The position numbers were made by a program, and so were the translations under genes. 64,000 nucleotides of DNA, taken from DATKEJ01 sp963768715. GTDB taxonomy: Bacteria; Bacteroidota; Rhodothermia; Rhodothermales; DATKEJ01. The notes under the pieces are model-generated. The model ran no database searches, was not told the DNA's origin, and saw only the letters and a program-made list of their open reading frames with translations. This document shows, in pieces, positions 16,656-26,262 of the stretch (the stretch's first letter is position 1; each line of letters begins with the position of its first letter). The stretch spans positions 558,001-622,000 of the forward strand of contig CAVYJC010000011.1 in the NCBI GenBank assembly GCA_963768715.1. The letters run 5' to 3'.

Positions 16656-18631
16656 TCATCCCGCCACTCAAGGGCGCCCGTTGCAACGAGATCCTCAATA
16701 AATCTGGCGATCGCCTCGGGGGGTATGTTTCCGAATTCGGCCCTGATGCGACCGGCGATTTCTGTGATCGAGCACTCTCCATCGATAAAATTGACCGTCT
16801 CGAATCGGACCGTGTTGCCGAGACTTCGTCCTTCCGATGATTTCGAATACCAGGCCGCACGCTCCTGATCCAGGCTGGTTTCCGGCAATCCAAAATCGAG
16901 CGGGCCTCGCGTCATCCTGGCGGGAATACGATCGTCCACGAACGTTTCGGACGCATCATCGAGGCTTTCGGACAGGTTGGTTGCAACCGATGCAACCAGG
17001 CCGGTAAACCGGTCCACTTCTGCGCGAACCGGATCGGCATCACTGAACGTCAAAACCGACTCTACCGCCTTCGTTTGATTCTCAACGAGGTAACCAAAAG
17101 CCGGTTTGGAGACGCCGCGACTGTAAGCCACCACGGTTTCCCTGAGGGCGCGTGCACCGACCTTCCGAACGAGTGCAACGCCCTCCTCACCGGTCAGGTT
17201 GGCCAGGTACCACGCCGCACCGGCGCCGATAATCTCCGACCGCTCGAGTTCAACCGGGTCTACCTTGTCGGGTGTATCCTCCGAGGTGTGATGGGTGTAG
17301 TCCGGACTGTGACTGAACATCATGGCCGGGATCTTTCGGTCGATGAACATCATGTGGTCGCTGCCTCCCGAGTAGGGCTGAATCACATAATTGAACGTCG
17401 ACAAGCTTCCGCGCGGCGTTCGGATCGGCATGGCCGCCACCACCGCCGCCATGTCTTCAACGACCTCGTTCAAGGCAGAGGGGATCGAGTGCGGCGTCCG
17501 CGTAAATCGCATCTGCGCGTGCAGTATCTCGAGGTTCTCTCCGACCATGTCGAGGTTCAAATTGGCCAGCACGCCGCCACCGAGGGCGGGACCGGCCAGT
17601 TCCGGGTGTCCGTCTACGTAGGCCATCGTCCCATACCACTCCGGTACCCAGAGAAAACGGATCGTTCGCGAAGGTTGAGGGAGCGCTCCCTCATCGATAA
17701 GCTTTTTCAGCGCCCTCGCGATGTCGAGCAGCGCGGCCGATCCGCTCGCGTTGTCGTTTGCCGACTCTTTCGGGTGGTCGAGGTGCGCAGAGAATACGAT
17801 GGTCTGATCCCCCCTGTCCGTCCCGGGGATATCGGCAACGACGATGTCCATGAAATATGGTTCGAGGCCGATGCCCGTCACCGAACCGTCCAGCACGACG
17901 TGCTCACCCTTCTCCAGACGACGGCGCAGATCGTCTCCTTGCCGGTTGGTCAAGTTGAATCCAAACGTCACCCGTTCGAGCTCATCCGAACGCGGCCACA
18001 TGCCCGTGTAGGCGAGCATGTCTGGATATTGCTGGGATCTCTCGTCGTCAAGGAAGCACACGACGGCTGCCGCGCCGTATTTGAGAACCGCCAGGCGGTG
18101 AACGTCGCCTCCATAACCGGTCGCGAGGACAAACTTACCGCGTACATCCTTGCCGGCATAGTCACTATCGGATGTCCCGGCGCCAACGTCCACGAGCTCG
18201 GCTCTTACGTGACCCGGATTCGAGTACGTAATCACGCTCATTGCGATTTCCGGGTAACCGACGATCCGTTCGTTGGCGGGCTCGACCATTCGGAGCTCCG
18301 CTGATTCGATATCCCAACCCGATGGCGACTGCCAGGTTTGATAATGCTTTTTTCCATCCGACTCGTAGGATTCCACAAAAGCTTGCTGCTCGTCGAATCC
18401 GTACTTCCGCAATTGTCCGAGAACGTAGTCGGCTGCATGGCGATAGCCCCGCGCAGCCTGCACGCGGTGATGCCTCGTGATTTCGAAGACATGCTCCTTG
18501 GCCAGTTCTCCGCTCAATTCCTCGTGCAGGAGGTCGACGGTCTTGCGATCGAGCAACCGTTGCGAAAATGCGGGCTGGACAATCGTCAAAAGGACGGTGA
18601 CAACTGCGAACACGAACGCGGTACGTTTCAT
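16652..18631 (-). CDS. Secreted M28 family aminopeptidase
   Basis: I use the second ATG (MKRTAFVFAVV...), which gives a standard signal peptide ending in AFS. The protein has about 659 residues. A PA-like insert precedes the M28 zinc-peptidase core, with VFSAHLDHPKESANDNASG holding the first zinc ligands (His, Asp) and the bridging Asp. MFSHSPDYTHHTSEDTPD holds the last zinc ligand. About 150 extra residues follow with no known domain (WYSKSSEGRSLGN). It probably releases amino acids or trims peptides outside the cell. It is a standalone gene. Confidence 0.85.
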   Translation of the reverse strand: MKRTAFVFAVVTVLLTIVQPAFSQRLLDRKTVDLLHEELSGELAKEHVFEITRHHRVQAARGYRHAADYVLGQLRKYGFDEQQAFVESYESDGKKHYQTWQSPSGWDIESAELRMVEPANERIVGYPEIAMSVITYSNPGHVRAELVDVGAGTSDSDYAGKDVRGKFVLATGYGGDVHRLAVLKYGAAAVVCFLDDERSQQYPDMLAYTGMWPRSDELERVTFGFNLTNRQGDDLRRRLEKGEHVVLDGSVTGIGLEPYFMDIVVADIPGTDRGDQTIVFSAHLDHPKESANDNASGSAALLDIARALKKLIDEGALPQPSRTIRFLWVPEWYGTMAYVDGHPELAGPALGGGVLANLNLDMVGENLEILHAQMRFTRTPHSIPSALNEVVEDMAAVVAAMPIRTPRGSLSTFNYVIQPYSGGSDHMMFIDRKIPAMMFSHSPDYTHHTSEDTPDKVDPVELERSEIIGAGAAWYLANLTGEEGVALVRKVGARALRETVVAYSRGVSKPAFGYLVENQTKAVESVLTFSDADPVRAEVDRFTGLVASVATNLSESLDDASETFVDDRIPARMTRGPLDFGLPETSLDQERAAWYSKSSEGRSLGNTVRFETVNFIDGECSITEIAGRIRAEFGNIPPEAIARFIEDLVATGALEWRDD

Positions 18632-18817
18632 GGAAGTCATGGTCTTGGAGATTCGAAATCGGCAAAACTGCCGGTCCTGATATTAGGGAATCGAGAGTTC
18701 GCCGATGGCATTGGCCCAGTGTTCGCGAAGCATTCGGGCTTCGTTCAGCCATCCTCAGGCGCCTACCTCGAAGTCAGCGTTGGCAACGGCTATGGACTTC
18801 GCCGGATGGCGTACGCT

Positions 18818-18845
18818 CTTCGACCTTCGACCTTTGTCCTTCGAC
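18818..18845. repeat. Heptamer repeat (CTTCGAC-type), 4 units
   Basis: Units are CTTCGAC, CTTCGAC, CTTTGTC, CTTCGAC in strict 7-bp phase. They sit in the 215-base gap between the M28 peptidase and the dihydroorotate-dehydrogenase-like gene, ending just before the latter's stop codon. Nothing else was recognised in this gap. Confidence 0.6.
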
Positions 18846-18847
18846 CC

Positions 18848-19861
18848 CTACAGCAATTGCCCCGTCGGATCGGGCCGCCAGGACTGCAGCACCTTCATGT
18901 AATTGGCCCGTTCGAAGGCCGCAGGCTCAGCGACGTGGCGCTGGCTCATGCTTCCTTGCATCGTCTGGATGGAGTCGTATCCATGTTCCTCCATCCACCG
19001 AACCATGGCATGAAGGATGTCTCCGATCCTTCCGATGCCCTTCTCCAGAAGCTCTGAGGCCATCATCGCGACGTTTGCGCCGGCCATCATGCATTTGAGG
19101 ACGTCGAATTCAGTATGAACCCCGCTCGTGATGGCGAAATCTACGGGTACGCGCCCGTGGAGTATTGCCACCCATCGCAATGGAAGGAGAAGTTCATGCG
19201 ACCCACTCAGAACCAGATGGGGCACTACTTCCAGATTCTCCAGGTCAAAATCGGGCTGATAGAAACGGTTGAACAGCACGAGGGCATCTGCCCCGGCATT
19301 CGAAAGCCGCATCGCCATGTTCGGCGGCGAACTGAAAAAGGGGCCTACTTTCACTGCCACCGGAATCTCTACCGTCCGTTTGACGCTCGCCACCACATCC
19401 AGATACATCTGCTCGACGGTCTCCGCAGGCATCGCCGTATCCGTCGGGATATAGTACACATTAAGTTCGAGGGCACTGGCCCCGGCCTGCTCGATCTCGC
19501 GGGCGTATTCGACCCAACCTCCCGAAGACACACCGTTGAGACTTCCGATGATTGGAATGTCGACCGTTTCGGTCGCGTGCCGAATTCGTTCGAGATACTT
19601 ATCCGGACCCACGTTGTACTGCTCAATGTCCGGGTAGTACGAAAGCGCCTCGGCCGTGCTCTCGCTCCCGTAAGTGAGAAAGTGATCCAGCTGTTCGCTT
19701 TCTCCCTTGATTTGCTCTTCGAAGAGGGAGTACATCACGACCGCCCCAGCGCCCGAGTCCTCCATCCAGCGAATATTGTATGCCCGTTCCGACAACGGCG
19801 AGGCAGATGGAACAATGGGATTCTTCAGTTTGAGTCCCATGTAGCTCGTTGACAGATCCAT
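18848..19861 (-). CDS. Dihydroorotate dehydrogenase-like protein
   Basis: This 337-residue TIM-barrel flavoprotein of the DHOD family begins MDLSTSYMGLKLKNPIVPSA. LELNVYYIP is the substrate/FMN strand, VAVKVGP carries the FMN-binding lysine, and ALVLFNRFYQPD follows. It belongs to the branch commonly annotated as DHOD-like and found beside pyruvate:ferredoxin oxidoreductase; the gene here is directly downstream of that oxidoreductase (21 bases). It is therefore unlikely to be the main pyrimidine enzyme and may be a ferredoxin-linked oxidoreductase. Electron acceptor and substrate are unknown. Confidence 0.85.
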   Translation of the reverse strand: MDLSTSYMGLKLKNPIVPSASPLSERAYNIRWMEDSGAGAVVMYSLFEEQIKGESEQLDHFLTYGSESTAEALSYYPDIEQYNVGPDKYLERIRHATETVDIPIIGSLNGVSSGGWVEYAREIEQAGASALELNVYYIPTDTAMPAETVEQMYLDVVASVKRTVEIPVAVKVGPFFSSPPNMAMRLSNAGADALVLFNRFYQPDFDLENLEVVPHLVLSGSHELLLPLRWVAILHGRVPVDFAITSGVHTEFDVLKCMMAGANVAMMASELLEKGIGRIGDILHAMVRWMEEHGYDSIQTMQGSMSQRHVAEPAAFERANYMKVLQSWRPDPTGQLL

Positions 19862-19882
19862 GATCGTCGGCGTTTGGTTTAT

Positions 19883-22800
19883 CTACTGGTCTGGAGATTT
19901 CTTCAGCGGCGGCACCTTGGGTTTGAACCCGGGTGGCATTTTGGGTTTGCGGGCGCCGCCGTCATTGCCCGCCGGTGCACCGTCTCCCGAAGGAGCAGCT
20001 TCCGACGCCATGTGCTCGAGGCGATCCCATCGCTGCTTCACGTCCTCCGTCAACAATCGGAGGAAACGTGCTGCAGCATCGGCATCAATGTGCGTCAGCA
20101 CGCGGTACCGGTTCTCGTTGTACAGATAGCCCTTCAGAGGAACCGTCGGTTTCTTTGAGTCGAGCTGCAGCGGAGGTTTCCCCTCCGCGGCTCGGCGTGG
20201 ATCGAAGCGGAAGAGCGGCCAGTACCCGCTATCCACAGCGAGTTGCTGCTGGTCCATCCCCTTCGCCATATCGATTCCGTGGGCGATGCACTGGCTGTAG
20301 GCAATGATCAGTGAGGGTCCGTCATACGACTCCGCCTCCTGCAGCGCTTTGATGGCCTGGTTCTCGTTCGCACCGAGTGCTATCTGAGCCACATAGACGT
20401 ATCCGTAGTTCATCGCAAGGAGACCCAGTTCCTTCTTGGGCGTCGCCTTTCCGCCTGCGGCAAACTTCGCAACCGCCCCTAAGCCTGTCGATTTTGACGC
20501 CTGCCCACCCGTATTAGAATAGACCTCGGTATCGAGAACGATCACGTTCACGTTCTTTCCACTCGCGAGGACGTGGTCGAGACCTCCGTAACCGATATCG
20601 TATGCCCACCCATCTCCACCGACGATCCAGACGTTCTTCCTGGATAAGTTGTCGGCCAAACTGATGAGATCACGCGCCCAGGCATCGGCACGGTCTTTCA
20701 AGTTTTGCTTGAGCTCATGCACTCTTGCTCTTTGTGTATCAATATCACTCACTGACTCTTGCCGTGAATCAAGCAGAGCACCTACAAGGTCGAGCCCGAT
20801 CTCTTTCGCATGTTTCTGGAGGAGTTCTCTGGCATATTCCGTCTGCTTCTCGAGTGCCAGCCTCATCCCCAATCCAAACTCGGCGTTGTCTTCGAACAGA
20901 GAGTTACTCCATGCGGGGCCTCGGCCGTCCCGATTGGTGGCCCAGGGCGTCGTCGGCAGGTTACCTCCGTAGATGGACGAGCACCCGGTCGCATTCGCGA
21001 TCAGGGCGCGATCGCCGAAGAGGCGCGTCATCAGGATGAGGTACGGTGTTTCACCGCAACCGGCGCATGCGCCGGAAAATTCGAAAAGCGGACGCAGCAG
21101 TTGGACATCCTTCACCTTCGTGTATTTGAGGTCGGGCGGCGCGCCGTCTCCCCCGCCAGGTACGTCGGGGAGGTTCAGGAAGAAGTCCCAGTCGACTCGG
21201 GCTTTCTCCTTGATCGGACGTTGGTCGGCCATGTTCAAAGCCTTTCGCCCAACCGCACTCTTATCCTTCGCGGGACACACTTCGACGCACAGACGGCACC
21301 CAGTGCAGTCTTCGACAGCAACCTGAATCGTGTACTTCTGGCCCGACAGCTCACGCCAACTCGCATCCATCGTCTTGAAGTCGGCGGGAGCACCGACAAG
21401 TTCCGCCTCCGGAACAACCTTCGAACGGATGACGGCATGGGGGCAAACGATTACGCACTTACCGCATTGGATGCAGAGGTCCGGCTCCCAGACAGGGACG
21501 TCCAGAGCGATGTTTCGCTTTTCCCATTGGGTCGTTGCCGTAGGGTAGGTACCGTCGTCCGGCAGAGCGCTAACAGGCAAATCATCACCAAGTCCGGCCA
21601 TGATTGTGGCCGTGACGCGCTGGACAAAATCGGGCGCCGACTCGGCAACCACTAGTGGAAGCTCTATCGTCGACGATGCCGAGTCTGGTACCTCGACGCG
21701 ATGCAGGTGAGCGAGCGATGCATCTACAGCGGCGCAATTTCGCTTTACAATGGCCTCGCCACGCTTTCCGTATGTCTTTCGGATTGCCTCCTTAATGGAA
21801 TTGGTCGCCTCCTCGGCCGGCATGATCTTGGAAAGTGCGAAGAAGCAGGTCTGCATGATGGTGTTCGTCCGAACGCCGAGATCGTGTTCCTGAGCGACGG
21901 CGTAGGCGTCAATCACATAGAATTCCAGCTTCTTGGAGATGATCTTCTCCTGCACCTTGCGAGGAAGCTTGTCCCACACCTCGTCGGGACCGAAAGGACT
22001 GTTGAGCAGGAACGTCCCGCCATCCTCGGCCATTTCGAGCGTGTCGTATCGCTCCAGGAATCCGAATTGGTGGACAGCCACGAAATTCGCCTTGTCGATG
22101 AGATAGGTGCTGTGAATCTCGTCAGGACCGAAACGCAGGTGGGATATGGTCCGTGCACCCGATTTCTTCGAGTCGTAAACGAAGTATCCCTGAGCATGGA
22201 TCGGATGTCCGTCCGATTTCACGTGCTCACCGATGATCTTGATCGAATTCTTATTGGCGCCGACTGTACCGTCGGATCCGAGTCCCCAGAAGACCGCGCG
22301 CGTCACTTCATCGGACTCCGTCGTGAACGTCCGGTCGTATTCGAGACTGCTGTTGGTTACGTCGTCTTTGATTCCGATGGTGAAGTGATTCTTCGGCGGC
22401 GATGCGTCGAGATTATCGAGCACAGCCTTCACCATGGCCGGTGTAAACTCCTTGGATGACAGTCCGTATCGACCGCCGACCACGACGGGTCGCGTGTCGA
22501 AACGGGTGCTGTCTTCGGCGAGCGCCGTGACGACATCCTGGTACAATGGCTCGCCGGCGCCTCCGGGCTCCTTCGTGCGATCGAGCGCGGCAATGGCGCG
22601 GACCGTCGTCGGCAGGGCATCGAGGAAGTGCCGTACGGAAAACGGCCTGAAGAGGCGGACTTTAACGAGACCGACCTTTTCTCCTTTCGACGCAAGGTGT
22701 TCGACAGCCTCCTGGGCCGTTTCGCACCCCGAGCCCATCAAGACGACGACGCGTTCGGCATCGGGCGCTCCGACGTAGTCGAAGAGCCGGTATGCCCGCC

Positions 22801-23563
22801 CAGTTTGCTTCGCCAGACGATCCATGTATTCCTGAACGATGTCGGGGAGCGCCACGTAGTAGCGGTTCACGCTCTCTCTGGCCTGGAAGAATACGTCGGG
22901 GTTCTGAGCCGTTCCGCGGATGACGGGGCGATCCGGCGTTAGAGCGCGTCCACGATGCTGCTGGATCAGGTCCTCGTCAATGAGGGACCTTATGGTCTTT
23001 TCCGGCAGTGTTTCAATATTGTTGATCTCGTGGGACGTCCGAAAGCCGTCGAATATGTGAAGGAACGGGATTCTCGACTTCAGTGTGGACGCCTGGGAAA
23101 TCAGGGCAAAGTCCATCACCTCCTGCACGGAGTTCGCAAAGAGCATCGCCCACCCGGTTCCTCTGGCGGCCATCACGTCGCTGTGGTCGCCAAATATGGA
23201 AAGCGCCTGCGCGGCGAGAGACCGCGCCGCAATATGGAAAACCGTCGGGGTGAGTTCCCCAGCGATCTTGTACATGTTTGGGATCATCAGGAGGAGCCCC
23301 TGGCTCGCCGTAAACGTGGTCGTCAGCGACCCGGCCTGGAGCGCACCATGCACGGCGCCCGCGGCACCACCCTCAGACTGCATTTCTATAACGCGAGGGA
23401 CCGTACCCCAGATGTTCTTTTGATCCTGTGAGCTCCACAGGTCCGAGAGTTCCCCCATGGGCGATGCCGGGGTAATCGGATATATCGCGATGACTTCATT
23501 CGTGCGGAACGCAACAAAAGCCGCTGCTTCGTTGCCATCCATTACGACGTTGCTTTGTGTCAT
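19883..23563 (-). CDS. nifJ: Pyruvate:ferredoxin (flavodoxin) oxidoreductase
   Basis: I start at 23563 (MTQSNVVMDGNEAAA), the usual beginning of single-chain PFOR; the frame to 23620 adds 19 unrelated residues. The order is pyruvate-binding PorA-like domain (YPITPASPMGE), gamma domain (GLGSDGTVGANK), two [4Fe-4S] ferredoxin motifs (CIQCGKCVIVCPHA and CTGCRLCVEVCPA), then the TPP domain with the cluster ligand CAGCGETPY and the TPP motif GDGWAYDIGYGG. It oxidises pyruvate with CoA to acetyl-CoA and CO2, reducing ferredoxin. At about 1226 residues it is slightly longer than usual because of a Pro/Lys/Gly-rich tail. It forms an operon with the DHOD-like gene. Confidence 0.95.
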   Translation of the reverse strand: MTQSNVVMDGNEAAAFVAFRTNEVIAIYPITPASPMGELSDLWSSQDQKNIWGTVPRVIEMQSEGGAAGAVHGALQAGSLTTTFTASQGLLLMIPNMYKIAGELTPTVFHIAARSLAAQALSIFGDHSDVMAARGTGWAMLFANSVQEVMDFALISQASTLKSRIPFLHIFDGFRTSHEINNIETLPEKTIRSLIDEDLIQQHRGRALTPDRPVIRGTAQNPDVFFQARESVNRYYVALPDIVQEYMDRLAKQTGRAYRLFDYVGAPDAERVVVLMGSGCETAQEAVEHLASKGEKVGLVKVRLFRPFSVRHFLDALPTTVRAIAALDRTKEPGGAGEPLYQDVVTALAEDSTRFDTRPVVVGGRYGLSSKEFTPAMVKAVLDNLDASPPKNHFTIGIKDDVTNSSLEYDRTFTTESDEVTRAVFWGLGSDGTVGANKNSIKIIGEHVKSDGHPIHAQGYFVYDSKKSGARTISHLRFGPDEIHSTYLIDKANFVAVHQFGFLERYDTLEMAEDGGTFLLNSPFGPDEVWDKLPRKVQEKIISKKLEFYVIDAYAVAQEHDLGVRTNTIMQTCFFALSKIMPAEEATNSIKEAIRKTYGKRGEAIVKRNCAAVDASLAHLHRVEVPDSASSTIELPLVVAESAPDFVQRVTATIMAGLGDDLPVSALPDDGTYPTATTQWEKRNIALDVPVWEPDLCIQCGKCVIVCPHAVIRSKVVPEAELVGAPADFKTMDASWRELSGQKYTIQVAVEDCTGCRLCVEVCPAKDKSAVGRKALNMADQRPIKEKARVDWDFFLNLPDVPGGGDGAPPDLKYTKVKDVQLLRPLFEFSGACAGCGETPYLILMTRLFGDRALIANATGCSSIYGGNLPTTPWATNRDGRGPAWSNSLFEDNAEFGLGMRLALEKQTEYARELLQKHAKEIGLDLVGALLDSRQESVSDIDTQRARVHELKQNLKDRADAWARDLISLADNLSRKNVWIVGGDGWAYDIGYGGLDHVLASGKNVNVIVLDTEVYSNTGGQASKSTGLGAVAKFAAGGKATPKKELGLLAMNYGYVYVAQIALGANENQAIKALQEAESYDGPSLIIAYSQCIAHGIDMAKGMDQQQLAVDSGYWPLFRFDPRRAAEGKPPLQLDSKKPTVPLKGYLYNENRYRVLTHIDADAAARFLRLLTEDVKQRWDRLEHMASEAAPSGDGAPAGNDGGARKPKMPPGFKPKVPPLKKSPDQ

Positions 23564-23748
23564 GCCTCGTAGTAGTTGGAGTGCTGATTGTGACCAGTGT
23601 AGATGTACCAATCCGCGCACAGAACCGGTATGGGAGATGCCTGCGATCCTCCGCAGGGGATAAGCCTACACGCCTATCTGGTGGATCCGATCAGGAGAGA
23701 ATGGTGCTTTTCCAGCGAGGGCCGAATGCGAAGTTTTCGAGGAGGACG

Positions 23749-24828
23749 CTACCGCTGCTGCATCCAGGTCAGCGAGCGGGCAGGCTCACTGTGCTGCAGG
23801 AGAAGATGGGTCGAAACGTTCACGAGGTCGCCCATCGTTCGGCACGGATGAAACGCCTGGGTTTCGTAGTGATCGCCGAGCTGCTCGGCAAGCCGAATCA
23901 CGTTTCCCTCCTCGGATATCGCGTCTTCGCACATGACGGACATCAGTGAGTCGAACCTGCCGTGCGAAACCCGGATCCGGTTCGCGATCAGTGCGCGCTC
24001 CTCCATCCTGTACTGTCGTCTGTTGTCAGGCGCCAGATGCTCGAGGCTCACCTCGAGAAACGCCTCGTTATTCGGGTATTTGTACGGCAGATACACCTCA
24101 CGCCGCCAGTGATGGCTCTGCTGATCGAAATCGATGGGCCGCATGAGGTAATGGATCTTCTCAAAATCCCGGCGGATGTCGATCACGAAGTTGCCCGCAT
24201 GCATGTCGCCGAGAAGACGCACAAAGCAGCGCTCGTTGAACTTGACGAATTCCTTGGCGAGGCGGACGAGGTCGAAGCGGCTGCTCGGCAGGTCGTACTG
24301 AAGGAACGTCTTCGCCGGTATCCCGATGATGTGCTCCTCGATCAGCGTGTCGTTCGTAATGAAATACTGGATTCGACTCGGGGAGAGAATATGCTCGAGC
24401 TCCAGCCCGTAGACGCGATTTGCGTCAATCCGCTTCACGTAAAAGTAGTCGAAGTTCTCGTTGATCGCATTGACGATTCGAACTCGATAAGGGAGCGTGT
24501 TGCCATAGAGGCATAGATCGATGCGATCGATGTAAAGGTTCTGGACCGCCGACAGGTCGCCGTCAGCTTTGAGGATGGCATAGGTCTGCCGCAGGAGATC
24601 ATGGATTTCACGCTGTTCGATGTCGGGATAGAAGACTGTCGACCAGAGCGTGTCGATTCCATGCTCGTCGTAAAGCGGAACGGCGTTGTTATGCCGCGTG
24701 AGATCGGCGTAGCGGATGCCCCCGACTCGGGTCCGCCGATACCGGCCCAGATAGTCGGAGAGCGCTCCGGAAACCGGGTACGTCGGCTTCTTCCTGCTGA
24801 TCAGATTCCCGCGGTCCGTCGATAGCAT
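23749..24828 (-). CDS. Orphan protein with protein-kinase-like motifs
   Basis: I do not recognise the family of this 359-residue cytosolic protein, but it shows the skeleton of a kinase-like fold. There is a candidate ATP lysine (FYVKRID, Lys132), a helix with Glu (LELEH, 143-145) and a hinge-like acidic strand (TLIEEHIIGIP). A catalytic-loop pattern follows, GDMHAGNFVID (Asp208, His210, Asn213), and then PIDFDQQ (Asp233), in the place of the metal-binding DFG Asp. The H/N spacing is closer to aminoglycoside phosphotransferase/UbiB-like kinases than to eukaryotic-type kinases. It lies 17 bases after the secreted glycosidase gene on the same strand. Substrate is unknown. Confidence 0.7.
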   Translation of the reverse strand: MLSTDRGNLISRKKPTYPVSGALSDYLGRYRRTRVGGIRYADLTRHNNAVPLYDEHGIDTLWSTVFYPDIEQREIHDLLRQTYAILKADGDLSAVQNLYIDRIDLCLYGNTLPYRVRIVNAINENFDYFYVKRIDANRVYGLELEHILSPSRIQYFITNDTLIEEHIIGIPAKTFLQYDLPSSRFDLVRLAKEFVKFNERCFVRLLGDMHAGNFVIDIRRDFEKIHYLMRPIDFDQQSHHWRREVYLPYKYPNNEAFLEVSLEHLAPDNRRQYRMEERALIANRIRVSHGRFDSLMSVMCEDAISEEGNVIRLAEQLGDHYETQAFHPCRTMGDLVNVSTHLLLQHSEPARSLTWMQQR

Positions 24829-24845
24829 CGGCTGAATGGAAAGTG

Positions 24846-26262
24846 TTACTTCAGGAGAAGTATCGGGCGCGAGATCTCCGCCGCCGATGAGCGGACAACG
24901 ACTATATACGTGCCCGAACTCAGCTCGCTCGCATCGAAAGTAACACGATGCCAGCCATCATCCACCTCATTGTCGATCAGGCGCGCCACTTCGACCCCGA
25001 TGATGCTGTAGACGACCACGGACACGTGGTCGGCTCGAGGCATGCCGAACTCGACAACCGTCGCGGGATTGAACGGATTCGGATAGTTCGGTCGAAGGGT
25101 CAAGGCCTCTGGAACTTCCATAGTGACGTCGCCCTTGCCAACCGAGCCCTGAACCACGATTACCGTTTCTGACACCTCGTTTGCACCCGAATCGTAGGTT
25201 AACCCCGACTTCGAGATGTCGGTTACCGTAAAGGTCACCGAGGTCACGGAGGACTTCCAAGTCTTACTGATCGTGCACAATCCTGAACCGTCGGTCGTGC
25301 AGGAGCCCGATCGACCGTCCGACCACTCGCCTGAAACAGTAGCTCCCGACTCCGGATTATGCGTCATTCCATGGACCAGCGGACCGACGGTAGATTTCCA
25401 CCTCTTGCCGGTCGAACCTTCGCCACTCAAATCCGCAAGATGAAGTCCGCCTGGAGGCGGCGCAGCGTCTGTCGTAGCTGAAGCCACATTCGAGGCCGTC
25501 GAGCCCCCGCTATTGAACGATGACACACGATAGGCAAAGCTCGTGGCGGCAGGAAGTCCCGTATCGGAGAACGCGGTAGCATCGGCCGGCGCCGAGCCGA
25601 TTTCCGAGAATGTCACGCCTCCGTCATCCGATCGTTCGATCGAATATCCCAGTTCGTTCGAAACGTCGCTCCAGCTCAGGTTAATGCGATCAGGCCCTGC
25701 AGGTGTCGCGCTCAACAACGGAGCGGCGGGCGGCGGTTCGGTCGAAAGTTCAGTGCGCACGAAGAGATGATCGATATGGATCTCATCCAGCGTCCGATTT
25801 CCAGCTGATCGGTCCGTGTCCTCTACCCTCACCCACATCGTGGAGGTCGGAATCGGCCCGAGCACATAGGACTGATACACATCGTCGTCGGACGTACCCA
25901 CGACGTCGAACATTGGAGTAAACGAACTACCGTCGGTCGAATAGGAGAAGGCGAACGTATCGCCGTCAGACGACGGGGTCGCCCACGCATTGGCAAAGAA
26001 CGTCGCCGGAAGTCCGGAGCGAACGGGGAAAGTGAAGGTCTTCAGAAGCCTGCTCGTACGCTTTCTCGGATTGCCGTTGGTCTCGACCTCCCGGATACTC
26101 TCGAACCCACCGCCGTTCTGACGCGTGTCATCGACGGATCCCGTCACCGAACCCCACGAGGTCGTCTGCGTGGACGCGACATGGTCGACTATCGGGGCGG
26201 CTGCTCGGTCGTACGTAAACGATTCGATGATGACTTCGATATCCTGACCGTCTGTTGGGAGG
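24846..26262 (-). CDS. C-terminal half of secreted GH18-GH16 protein (after frameshift), with T9SS sorting domain
   Basis: This frame continues the glycosidase encoded upstream. If one base is removed from the CCC/AA run at about 26253-26258, the GH16 domain reads on from NGQPP into TDGQDIEVIIESFTYD and then straight into this frame. It contains a beta-sandwich carbohydrate-binding-like region with Fn-type segments (LSWSDVSNELGYSIERSDDG), an Ig-like region and a canonical T9SS type A C-terminal sorting domain (LRPNYPNPFNPATVVEFGMP, then VYSIIGVEVARL). As an isolated frame its first start is a GTG at 26147. I regard it as part of one about 1,080-residue protein rather than a separate gene. Confidence 0.8.

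Noticed and set aside
18845..18860. CCCCTACAG near 18845 as a further copy of the multiheme motif
   Set aside because: Only the CCCCTACA core matches, it lies inside a heptamer array, and it is next to an unrelated gene's 3' end.
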